From: an uncultured bacterium
Lineage (GTDB): Bacteria > Patescibacteriota > Minisyncoccia > Phycocordibacterales > PALSA-1337
Length of the DNA stretch: 5,253 nt
Direction: 5' to 3'
NCBI GenBank assembly: GCA_903868845.1
Contig: CAIPWS010000093.1
Location: 1 to 5,253, forward strand
In this document: piece after piece, positions 1-5,253 of the stretch
Numbering within the stretch: the stretch's first letter is position 1
How the letters are laid out: every line of letters begins with the position of its first letter
The notes under the pieces: generated by a model
Seen by the model: only the letters and a program-made list of their open reading frames with translations
What the model was told of the DNA's origin: nothing
Databases searched by the model: none
Program-made: the position numbers and the translations under genes

Positions 1-1191
1 GGAATAAAGTGGACCTTGAGCTCTAGAAAGCTCAGTATGAAAAGCATGACCCATCTCGTGAGCAAAGGTAGTAAATGCTCTCAGGTTATCATTGTGATTC
101 AATAGAACATAAGTAGGCAGTCCGTATACTCCACAACAGTATGCCCCACCGCTTTTACCTTTCTTGGGAAATGCGTCAATTTGTCCATTTTCTACAAATG
201 AAGCAAGAATATCTGAGTACTTTTGATCTATATTTCCAAATACTTCTATCAGCTTTGTATAGGCTTTCTCAAACCTGAATTCTCTTTTTACTGTACCTAT
301 ATTTGCAGCTCTATCTGAATAATTGAGTTTCTTAAGCTTTAACAATCTAGCCTTGATCTTATAATAGCGCTGCGAGACATGAAAATTTGTGGTTACAACA
401 TCAACAAGATTATCTATGACCTTCGGATCATTTCTGTTGCCACGAATTGTACAATCTTGCGGTCTAGCGAAACCTCGCAACTCATCTTCTATCTTTTTGT
501 CTGTAAGTAAGGCGTTTATCTCACCTTCAGCAAATCTTGCAACGTCCTTCAAGACAACATTTATCTTGTCAGACAAAAGTTTTCGATCTTTCTGAGTCTT
601 CTGATCAGAGAGTATAGAGTTTGCCTTTGGAATTGGGAGTAACTCACCTTTCCAAGTAACTGTCTGTGCATTAAGGATCTTCTCTGTGTGATTGAGCCAC
701 ATTTCACTCGACGGAAGCTTCTTCAATGAAAGTATCTTCTCTTCAGCAACACTTAGGTTGTACTTAGCATCATCAAATAAACAATTTAGAAAATACTTAT
801 AGTATGCAAGGCTTTTATCTGAGAGTATACCCGCGTGTCTTTCCTTCTTTATAGCAGCCAAGGCAAGTGTAAAGAAACTGACTTTATTCAAAGCCTGAGT
901 AAATCTATTGCTAAGAATATTCATCTTGGAAACATACTCAGTATTGCTGCTATCTAGGTCACGAAGAAAGAAATAGTACATCAACGGCTTCTGTGTAGTC
1001 GACTTGAGCAGAGTTTCATATTCTTGGAGAGACTGAAGTAAATCGTTGTTATCTTCCAAGTAGGTCTTTTCTGAAAGATCATACTTAGTCTCAAATGCAG
1101 AAAATGCCTTTTCAAGATCTACACAATCTTTCTCAATCCTCGGGTCAGCGACAGACTCATAGAGCAATTCAAGATTCCAATTTGTTTTCAT
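1..1191 (-). CDS. pepF: M3 family oligoendopeptidase (PepF-like), C-terminus beyond the left edge
   Basis: This is a zinc metallopeptidase of the M3 oligoendopeptidase F type, a cytoplasmic enzyme that trims short peptides. The frame is open without a stop from the ATG at 1191 to base 1, giving 397 residues of what is usually a protein of about 570-600. The N-terminus (MKTNWNLELLYESVADPRIE) matches the usual PepF opening. A helix-rich region follows, then the GAYCC segment (residues 349-353) and the HEMGH zinc site (residues 378-382, bases 46-60). In this site both His bind zinc and the Glu is catalytic; the third zinc ligand, a downstream Glu, must lie outside the window. The gene starts 12 bases after the glycosylase stop with no visible Shine-Dalgarno, so it is probably read as the last visible gene of the mnmA operon. 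No frameshift was seen. The family call is secure. PepF rather than another M3 subfamily is likely. Confidence 0.93.
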   Translation of the reverse strand, partial: MKTNWNLELLYESVADPRIEKDCVDLEKAFSAFETKYDLSEKTYLEDNNDLLQSLQEYETLLKSTTQKPLMYYFFLRDLDSSNTEYVSKMNILSNRFTQALNKVSFFTLALAAIKKERHAGILSDKSLAYYKYFLNCLFDDAKYNLSVAEEKILSLKKLPSSEMWLNHTEKILNAQTVTWKGELLPIPKANSILSDQKTQKDRKLLSDKINVVLKDVARFAEGEINALLTDKKIEDELRGFARPQDCTIRGNRNDPKVIDNLVDVVTTNFHVSQRYYKIKARLLKLKKLNYSDRAANIGTVKREFRFEKAYTKLIEVFGNIDQKYSDILASFVENGQIDAFPKKGKSGGAYCCGVYGLPTYVLLNHNDNLRAFTTFAHEMGHAFHTELSRAQGPLYS

Positions 1192-1203
1192 AAATTTAAT
1201 ATA

Positions 1204-1809
1204 TCATTTAATGTACTTTTTCAAAACCTCAAAATCCTTGAGAAGATTTGGTAGGTTATGAGGGTTATATACAGCCACACATGGATGATAAAGGGTTATA
1301 ACATCCAAGTTTTTGGCCTTATAAATCTTTCCGTGAGCCTTACCGATAGGCTCCAACGCATCACCGAGTCCAAACTTGGTCATAATATAGCCCATAGCAT
1401 AGCGACCAAGCGCCACTACGACTTTCGGCTTTATTATCTCAAACTGTTTATCTAGTAAAGGCCCATATACCTCTATCTCTTTTGGTGTCGGGTCTCTATT
1501 TTCTGGCGGACGATCCTTTACTATATTTGTTATATAAATCTTTTCACGAGATAGTCCAACATGGTTAAGAAGTTTATCCAAAACCTTGCCAGCAGTTCCA
1601 CAAAAAGGTTTACCTGTCTTGGCCTCATTTCTTCCAGGAGCTTCACCGACGAAAACAATGCGCGCATCGAGACTACCTTCACCTATTACAGGAAAATAGT
1701 TATTTGATGTGCGGTATTCGTAAAGCGGTGACTCCTTAAGAGAAATCAGTTTGTCGTGTATGACCTGCATTTTGCCGGTCTTGTCTTTCTTATTCTTCTT
1801 GACCTTCAT
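1204..1809 (-). CDS. Family 4-type uracil-DNA glycosylase lacking the Fe-S cysteines
   Basis: This 201-residue protein should remove uracil from DNA, arising from cytosine deamination or dUTP incorporation, as the first step of base excision repair. Motif 1 is GEAPGRNE (55-62) followed by GKPFCGTAG (66-74). TN is at 94-95, RPPENRDPTP at 100-109, and the HP motif at 175-176. The expected uracil-pocket residues of family 4 are therefore present (E56, E62, F69, N95, H175). Typical family members hold a 4Fe-4S cluster with four cysteines: CxxC just before the PLYxxR segment, one in VKCRPP, and one in the following helix. Here these positions are L24, S27, D99 and Y115. The only cysteines left, C70 and C177, lie within the active-site motifs. 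The first 13 residues are very Lys-rich. An alternative start is M14, but neither start has a clear Shine-Dalgarno. The ATG at 1809 lies one base after the upstream stop, which suggests coupled translation. It is probably active, but this is not proven. Confidence 0.92.
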   Translation of the reverse strand: MKVKKNKKDKTGKMQVIHDKLISLKESPLYEYRTSNNYFPVIGEGSLDARIVFVGEAPGRNEAKTGKPFCGTAGKVLDKLLNHVGLSREKIYITNIVKDRPPENRDPTPKEIEVYGPLLDKQFEIIKPKVVVALGRYAMGYIMTKFGLGDALEPIGKAHGKIYKAKNLDVITLYHPCVAVYNPHNLPNLLKDFEVLKKYIK

Positions 1810-1810
1810 A

Positions 1811-2680
1811 TTAGGAATTGACTTTGAGTTTCTCTATGACAGCTACTTCTGCTAGAACTACTTTTATAGCTTCAGGATGTATACCAACAACCTTGAGCGA
1901 ATCTGGATTTGCAGACAGGTCTGAGCAAATGATAATACCGATATTTATAAGGTCTCTCTTTTGTTGGTGGCTTAGACTGACTAGACAAGTAATAGGATAC
2001 AAAGCATTGTGATCGATAATCTTATGCAAACTCTTGTCAGCGGGATAGTTCCAGCTGATCATGTTTATACCCTTACATGTTCCGTATTGAATAGCAGCTT
2101 CTGTAAACTTCGTATTTGTAAAAAGGAATCTGTCGGTCAACTTTCTTTTCAAACCACCGTAAGCAAATTCTGTGTCTGCAAGATCGTCAAATCTGGCTTT
2201 GACATAAAGTGAAACTTTCAGATCTGACTTGAGGCCAAACTCATTATGGAATTTCACTTCAGCCATGGCTAGGTCGTGATCCTTCCAAGCAACAACATCC
2301 ATCTCATGCTCTACACATGTACCAAGCAAAGTTTGGTCAGTTATAGATTCATACCCCCAAAGTTTGAATACACGCGCCACAAACTTTTCAAAAGGAAAAC
2401 CATCTGGTCCAAGTTCGAACATAGCTCTTCTTATAGAATATTTTGCAGCAATAGGAGCTGAATGTTTCTTCAGGAGCTCAAAAGCGCGTCTGTAAATATC
2501 CAATGTAGGTATGCCCTCCCACATTTCTTTTTCGACTTCGTCGACTATGTCATCTATAACATCTGGAGATGCTCCAACTTTCTTGAGTGAGCTAACAAGC
2601 TTCTCCTCTTCGAATAATTGTGTGCTACCGTCGGATTTTGTGATGCGCATAAGGTGGTTCATTGCCACATTATAATACAT
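1811..2680 (-). CDS. ATP-cone domain fused to a PD-(D/E)XK (Mrr-like) nuclease domain
   Basis: This 289-residue protein has two recognisable parts. Residues about 11-90 form an ATP-cone: RITKSDGS with downstream FEEEKL, closing with YSIRRAMFELGPDGF. This is the module that senses ATP/dATP in ribonucleotide reductases and NrdR. Residues about 95-200 look like an Mrr-type PD-(D/E)XK nuclease: E98 in PFEKFV, D128 in HEMDVV, and E141-x-K143 in AEVKF after a hydrophobic strand. FLFTNTKFTEAA (185-196) resembles the conserved strand and helix after the core. The rest (about 205-289, with LYPITCLVSLS and a helix-rich tail) may be a helix-hairpin-helix-like DNA-binding end; this is uncertain. The catalytic set is intact, so nuclease activity gated by nucleotide binding is a reasonable inference, but the substrate is unknown. 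The start at 2680 directly follows the mnmA stop (TAGATG). M7 and M11 are alternative starts closer to the ATP-cone. A classical restriction enzyme is less likely because no methyltransferase is nearby. Confidence 0.85.
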   Translation of the reverse strand: MYYNVAMNHLMRITKSDGSTQLFEEEKLVSSLKKVGASPDVIDDIVDEVEKEMWEGIPTLDIYRRAFELLKKHSAPIAAKYSIRRAMFELGPDGFPFEKFVARVFKLWGYESITDQTLLGTCVEHEMDVVAWKDHDLAMAEVKFHNEFGLKSDLKVSLYVKARFDDLADTEFAYGGLKRKLTDRFLFTNTKFTEAAIQYGTCKGINMISWNYPADKSLHKIIDHNALYPITCLVSLSHQQKRDLINIGIIICSDLSANPDSLKVVGIHPEAIKVVLAEVAVIEKLKVNS

Positions 2681-3817
2681 CTAGGAAATAATGCCTCCCC
2701 CCAAGCACTCTTCATTTTTATACATAACAAGAGATTGACCAGGTGTGACTGGGTCTGTGACAGTGCTTAGCTTCATGGTTGTAAGTACGTTCTTCGAGTC
2801 ACGCGTATCTATCTTCATGATAGTCGCCTTGATAAGTGGCTGACGATATCGAGTACGAACCATAAGGCTTGAGCCTATCTTCGGTGCAGAGTTTGTCCAG
2901 TTTGTCATAGAAATAGTCACTATTCGTCCGTGTTCCGATGCGCCACTGTCTACATAAGCATTGTCTACAGTAAGAGTATTCTTCTTCATATCCTTACCAA
3001 TCACGTAATACGGTTCATCTTTCGTTGTCTTTTTTATAATAGAAAATCCATGTCTTTCTCCAAGTGTGAAGAATAGTGCGCCAGGATGATTGCCTATCAC
3101 TTCACCAGATTTATTCAAAACATCTCCTTCAACTGAACCGGTTTGGCCTTTCTTCACATAATGTCTTAGAAAATCCTTTATATCGACTTTGCCTATAAAA
3201 CAAAGTCCTTGGCTATCTCTTTTCTTGGCATTTGGTAAACCAAACTTGGTTGCTAGTCGACGAACATCAGTTTTTTCTAGATGTCCGACTGGAAATATGA
3301 TGTGCTCCAAGTCATTCTTATTCAATGTCCAGAGAAAGTAAGACTGATCTTTATTATCATCGACGCCAGCAAGCATAGATATTTCTTTACCCTTTCTTGA
3401 AGATTTTTTGACTTGAGCATAATGACCAGTAGAAACGAAGTTTGCACCTTGGTCTTTCGCCCATTTCCAGAAACCACCAAACTTAACCTCACGATTGCAC
3501 ATGACATCAGGATTTGGTGTTCTACCTCTAGCGTATTCGGACAACATATAATCTATAACTCCATTTTTGTATTCCTTGACTAGGTCCAATGTCACAAACG
3601 GAATACCAAGATGAGCAGCAACACGCATAGCGTCTCGTCTTTCTTCTTTCCATGTGCAGGAAATCCAGTCTGGTTGCCAGACTTTTATATATACTCCAGT
3701 GACATCGTAGCCGGTTTTTTGTAGCAAAGCAGCTGAAACAGCGCTATCTACACCTCCAGATAGTCCAACATACACCTTTTTACCCTGGTTTGATTGGTTG
3801 GAAATTTGACTTCTCAT
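2681..3817 (-). CDS. mnmA: tRNA-specific 2-thiouridylase MnmA
   Basis: MnmA puts sulfur on C2 of wobble uridine 34 in tRNAs for Lys, Glu and Gln. It first adenylates the uridine, then transfers a persulfide sulfur. The 378-residue length is normal. The PP-loop is SGGVDS at 20-25. The two catalytic cysteines are C107 (PNPDVMCNRE) and C206 (DSQGLCFIGK). GHYA (131-134) and DQSYFL (157-162) are in place, and the C-terminal beta-barrel ends with VTPGQS and CLGGGII (371-377). The stretch IKVWQPDWISCTWKEERRDA (44-63) is the form seen in Parcubacteria-like sequences. No sulfur-relay partner (IscS, Tus) is in the window. This is the first gene of a four-gene minus-strand operon. The ATG at 3817 has no Shine-Dalgarno and sits 7 bases from a -10-like box, so the message may be nearly leaderless. 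The next gene begins on the base after its stop. Confidence 0.97.
   Translation of the reverse strand: MRSQISNQSNQGKKVYVGLSGGVDSAVSAALLQKTGYDVTGVYIKVWQPDWISCTWKEERRDAMRVAAHLGIPFVTLDLVKEYKNGVIDYMLSEYARGRTPNPDVMCNREVKFGGFWKWAKDQGANFVSTGHYAQVKKSSRKGKEISMLAGVDDNKDQSYFLWTLNKNDLEHIIFPVGHLEKTDVRRLATKFGLPNAKKRDSQGLCFIGKVDIKDFLRHYVKKGQTGSVEGDVLNKSGEVIGNHPGALFFTLGERHGFSIIKKTTKDEPYYVIGKDMKKNTLTVDNAYVDSGASEHGRIVTISMTNWTNSAPKIGSSLMVRTRYRQPLIKATIMKIDTRDSKNVLTTMKLSTVTDPVTPGQSLVMYKNEECLGGGIIS
2693..2702 (-). promoter_or_regulatory. Shine-Dalgarno for the ATP-cone nuclease, inside the mnmA end
   Basis: On the minus strand GGGGGGAGGC encodes the conserved Gly-Gly-Gly near the MnmA C-terminus. Its GGAGG lies 14 bases before the ATG at 2680. 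The spacing is longer than ideal, but it is the only G-rich tract near the start. Together with the TAGATG junction it suggests that ribosomes finishing mnmA reinitiate on the next gene. Confidence 0.4.
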
Positions 3818-3834
3818 ATTTTATATGATAGCAT
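3806..3834 (+). promoter_or_regulatory. Candidate promoter for the response regulator gene
   Basis: TTGACT (3806-3811) fits a -35 box. After 17 bases comes TAGCAT (3829-3834), a 4-of-6 -10 box preceded by TG at 3826-3827, which is an extended -10 pattern. Transcription would start near 3841 and give a leader of about 45 bases. The -35 box lies inside the 5' end of mnmA, so this promoter and the mnmA promoter would compete. The prediction rests on consensus matching only. Confidence 0.4.
3819..3828. repeat. 10-bp direct repeat, left copy
   Basis: TTTTATATGA occurs here and again, exactly and in the same orientation, at 4295-4304. The two copies flank the response regulator gene and its hairpin. 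The match stops at exactly 10 bases on both sides. It could be an insertion footprint, but the motif is AT-rich and this copy overlaps promoter elements, so coincidence is possible. Confidence 0.4.
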
Positions 3835-3836
3835 AT
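3823..3836. repeat. Near-palindrome in the divergent promoter region
   Basis: ATATG-ATAG-CATAT is a 14-base inverted repeat with one mismatched pair. It covers the -10 boxes proposed for both directions. It could be a binding site for a dimeric regulator or simply two back-to-back -10 boxes; the sequence cannot tell these apart. Confidence 0.4.
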
Positions 3837-3853
3837 TTCCCGGTCAGAACAAA
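3825..3853 (-). promoter_or_regulatory. Candidate promoter for the mnmA operon
   Basis: On the minus strand TATCAT (3830 down to 3825) is a 5-of-6 -10 box ending 7 bases before the mnmA ATG. A poor -35 box (TTTGTT at 3853-3848, 17-base spacer) lies upstream. Transcription would begin at or next to the ATG, which agrees with the lack of a Shine-Dalgarno there. TATGCT (3836-3831) is an alternative -10 box six bases further back. Confidence is limited by the weak -35 box. Confidence 0.35.
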
Positions 3854-3867
3854 GCTTACCAAAACAA

Positions 3868-3880
3868 AGAAAGGAGGTGA
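3868..3880 (+). promoter_or_regulatory. Extended Shine-Dalgarno deciding the response regulator start
   Basis: AGAAAGGAGGTGA matches the full anti-Shine-Dalgarno tail of 16S rRNA as it is in many bacteria. The AGGAGG core (3872-3877) ends 8 bases before the ATG at 3886, which is ideal spacing. A possible GTG start at 3877 lies inside this site and can be dismissed. No other gene start visible in the window has a site of this quality. Confidence 0.85.
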
Positions 3881-3885
3881 GCAAA

Positions 3886-4254
3886 ATGATCATATTACTA
3901 GTCGAAGATTGCCAGTTCCATCGCGGGCTGATATCGCACATCCTCATTAGAGAGGGGCATGCGCTATTGATCGCTGAAACTGGCGAGCAAGGCATCGAAA
4001 TGCTGGAGCATCACGTGGTCGACTATGTCCTGACAGACAAGGATATGCACGTCTTGGATGGATTCGCAGTAATCATTGCGGCAAATAAGCTGAAGCCGAC
4101 ACCTAAGATATGGTTGATGTCGAATGTATTGAAGGATGGAGACACTAAGAGAGCTCTGGAATTCGGCGCACACAAAGTTGTCGATAAGGATCACTTGCTA
4201 CGTGAACTGAAACAGGCCGGACTGATTCAACGGTCGGGTCAAGTCAAAACATAG
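3886..4254 (+). CDS. Single-domain response regulator (CheY/Spo0F-like receiver)
   Basis: This 122-residue protein is one receiver domain with no output domain. It would take a phosphoryl group from a histidine kinase and pass the signal on by protein contact or phosphorelay. The acidic pair is E7-D8 (LLVEDC). The phospho-acceptor is D51 in LTDKDM. The switch Ser is S79 (WLMSN), and the conserved Lys is K101 in GAHKVVDK. Two usual prolines are missing: the one after the Met in DxxMP (H55 here) and the one after the Lys (D102 here). No kinase is in the window. The ATG at 3886 is fixed by the Shine-Dalgarno. The gene has about 49% G+C by hand count, against roughly 35-43% in three sampled lines of mltG, and it faces opposite to every neighbour. 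Recent transfer or strong expression are both possible. The receiver call is firm; the pathway is unknown. Confidence 0.9.
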   Translation: MIILLVEDCQFHRGLISHILIREGHALLIAETGEQGIEMLEHHVVDYVLTDKDMHVLDGFAVIIAANKLKPTPKIWLMSNVLKDGDTKRALEFGAHKVVDKDHLLRELKQAGLIQRSGQVKT

Positions 4255-4298
4255 GCGGTACCATTGTCTAACGACGATGAGTACTGCTTTCCGCTTTT
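4253..4298 (+). terminator. Long hairpin at the end of the response regulator gene, probable terminator
   Basis: Bases 4253-4268 pair with 4273-4289 around a TAAC loop. This gives 16 pairs, three of them G-U, with a single bulged A at 4280. The stem begins in the stop codon. TTT closes it, then CCGCTTTTA follows, so the U-tract is interrupted and not classical. The three G-U pairs would be C-A mismatches in the opposite transcript, so the structure suits plus-strand RNA. A weaker stem (4291-4296 with 4308-4313) follows and might serve the converging mltG. Termination or 3'-end protection are the likely roles. Confidence 0.6.
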
Positions 4299-4304
4299 AT
4301 ATGA
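4295..4304. repeat. 10-bp direct repeat, right copy
   Basis: This is an exact second copy of TTTTATATGA (first copy 3819-3828), lying between the hairpin after the response regulator and the end of mltG. The segment between the copies holds only the response regulator gene with its leader and hairpin. Confidence 0.4.
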
Positions 4305-4323
4305 ATCAGGCGGCGAACTTTTC

Positions 4324-5253
4324 TTACATATACTTGGCTTTGTTTGCTAAATGAGCCTCATAAGTTGTTGCATAGTGCATATTCCCCTTTCTGTCAGATA
4401 AATAAAAGAAATATTTTGTAGAAGAAGCGTTCAGTGTCGCTTGCAAAGCATCTATACCTGGATTGTCTATAGGTGTTGGCGTCAAACCTGTATGTTTATA
4501 AAGATTGTAAGGTGAATCTGCAGCGAGATCTGTGACGGTAAGTTGCTCAGAGGTCTTATTTAAATAATAGAAAAATGGAGGATCGACTTGCAAAGCTATA
4601 TTATTTGCCAGTCTTTTCCAGAGGATTCCCGCAATGATCTGGCGATCCACTGTACTTGTAGCTTCTTTCTCGACAATAGAAGCCATGGTTACGACATCGG
4701 CCAAAGGTTTTCCAAATGAAGCAACTTTTGGCAAAAGCGTTACAGTTTGCTTATTGAAGTTTGCACGCATTGCACTTACAACATCTGCAGGTTTCACATT
4801 TTCGAAGAAGAAATATGTATCTGGAAACAGATAACCCTCATTTTTACGAGCAAGCGTGATGAAGCCTGCTGTGTCGAAACCTGGTATAGACTTCTTCACG
4901 ATATTCGATATAGCCACCGAGTCTAAACCTTCTGGAATAGTGACTTTGTATCTAGCCAGCCCTTGAACACCACGAGAAATACGATATGCAACACGCAAAA
5001 CAGATTGTGGCTGATCGAAAAGATAGTCTCCACGTATAACCTTCGTACTTCCTCCTATCAAAACAACAAATGTTTTGAACAAAAAAGGTGAACGTATTAT
5101 CTTCGCATCTTCTAGATCGTGAGCGATAGAAGAAAGTGATGAGCCGTCTTGTATAGAAAATATAGATCGTCCAGGAAATGTTCCAGGCGAAGTTGAAGCG
5201 AAAACAGTAGCTACCAACAATATAAACACAGCCAATGACACACCTATTATGAC
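4324..5253 (-). CDS. mltG: Endolytic murein transglycosylase MltG, N-terminus beyond the right edge
   Basis: MltG (YceG family) is an inner-membrane enzyme that cuts new glycan strands within peptidoglycan and is thought to end strand elongation. The visible 309 residues open in a membrane anchor (VIIGVSLAVFILLVATVFAS). The frame is still open at the edge, and the GTG at 5241 lies inside the anchor, so the true start is outside. Numbering from that GTG, a LysM-like part spans about 25-90 and TIPEG is at 101-105. EGYLFPDTY is at 135-143, ASIVEKEA at 187-194 with probable catalytic Glu E191, and LQVDP at 217-221. SPYNLYKHTGLTPTPIDNPG (243-262) and HYATTYEAH (289-297) complete the signature. The protein ends with a TAA at 4324. 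The length fits the family with little missing. It converges on the response regulator gene, 69 bases away, and shares no obvious function with it. Confidence 0.95.
   Translation of the reverse strand, partial: VIIGVSLAVFILLVATVFASTSPGTFPGRSIFSIQDGSSLSSIAHDLEDAKIIRSPFLFKTFVVLIGGSTKVIRGDYLFDQPQSVLRVAYRISRGVQGLARYKVTIPEGLDSVAISNIVKKSIPGFDTAGFITLARKNEGYLFPDTYFFFENVKPADVVSAMRANFNKQTVTLLPKVASFGKPLADVVTMASIVEKEATSTVDRQIIAGILWKRLANNIALQVDPPFFYYLNKTSEQLTVTDLAADSPYNLYKHTGLTPTPIDNPGIDALQATLNASSTKYFFYLSDRKGNMHYATTYEAHLANKAKYM

Noticed and set aside
389..595. Open frames opposite the operon genes, for example here and at 1258-1455, 1818-2012, 2009-2212, 2276-2461 and 4634-4834
   Set aside because: Each lies antisense to a gene with clear family motifs, none shows a recognisable protein motif, and I saw no ribosome binding site calling for them. 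The same applies to the minus-strand frames across the response regulator (3780-3995, 3964-4194) and the second minus-strand frame in mnmA (3322-3507).
1192..1206. Glycosylase and peptidase as one protein through a recoded TGA
   Set aside because: The two genes are in the same frame with only the TGA and four codons between them. However, no other gene uses TGA internally, glycine and tryptophan use GGN and TGG, and the ATG at 1191 matches a normal PepF N-terminus. The standard code with two proteins is simpler.
3806..3829. TTGACT paired with TATGAT at 3824-3829 as the plus-strand promoter
   Set aside because: The 12-base spacer is too short for a normal sigma-70 promoter. The extended TAGCAT box at 17 bases fits better, despite its weaker hexamer.
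3868..3880. Minus strand reads like the 3' tail of 16S rRNA
   Set aside because: The match ends at the anti-Shine-Dalgarno tail; the preceding GGATC-type 16S sequence is absent. It is simply the complement of a strong Shine-Dalgarno.
3877..3885. GTG at 3877 as the response regulator start
   Set aside because: It lies inside the Shine-Dalgarno itself. The ATG at 3886 has ideal spacing and gives the usual short lead to the first receiver strand.
4266..4272. GTCTAAC resembling the RYYYAAC core of an integron attC site after a small cassette-like gene
   Set aside because: No matching GTTRRRY site follows within a plausible distance, no integrase or second cassette is visible, and the bases are better explained as the tip of the hairpin.
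5239..5241. GTG at 5241 as the true mltG start
   Set aside because: It sits within the hydrophobic anchor and the frame stays open and hydrophobic to the window edge, so the gene is better treated as cut.
1..5253. tRNA or rRNA genes, CRISPR arrays, transposases, toxin-antitoxin pairs
   Set aside because: Genes fill nearly all of the window. The two short gaps hold only promoter-like elements and hairpins, and no spaced repeats or transposase motifs were seen.

Overview
The window reads as a piece of a small bacterial genome, most likely from the candidate phyla radiation (Patescibacteria, Parcubacteria-like). This is inference from protein style and gene habits, not a database match. The pointers are an MnmA with the Parcubacteria-like stretch after its P-loop, a PepF-type M3 oligopeptidase, MltG, AT-rich genes packed end to end, and weak or absent Shine-Dalgarno sequences on most genes. 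The standard code fits: TAA, TAG and TGA all serve as stops and no gene carries an internal TGA.

Layout. Four genes on the minus strand form one tight transcription unit, read from right to left: mnmA (2681-3817), an ATP-cone/PD-(D/E)XK nuclease-like protein (1811-2680), a family 4-type uracil-DNA glycosylase (1204-1809) and an M3 oligoendopeptidase cut by the left edge (1-1191). The junctions are 0, 1 and 12 bases. A 68-base divergent region (3818-3885) with overlapping candidate promoters separates mnmA from a lone plus-strand gene for a single-domain response regulator (3886-4254). That gene is followed by a long hairpin. It converges on mltG (4324 to the right edge, minus strand), which lacks its N-terminus here.

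How the genes fit together. The operon begins with tRNA U34 thiolation and continues with two proteins acting on DNA or nucleotides: a nuclease-like domain carrying the nucleotide-sensing module of ribonucleotide reductases, then a uracil-DNA glycosylase. A peptidase follows. The glycosylase keeps the uracil-pocket motifs but has lost all four cysteines that normally hold the family's 4Fe-4S cluster. The response regulator differs from its neighbours: about 49% G+C against roughly 35-43% in sampled stretches of mltG, a full-length Shine-Dalgarno, opposite orientation, its own hairpin, and a 10-bp direct repeat on either side. MltG is a peptidoglycan enzyme and implies a cell wall.

No RNA gene, CRISPR array or transposase was found. 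The longest gene-free stretches are 68 and 69 bases. The strongest leads are the cysteine-free glycosylase beside the ATP-cone nuclease, and the compositionally distinct response-regulator cassette.
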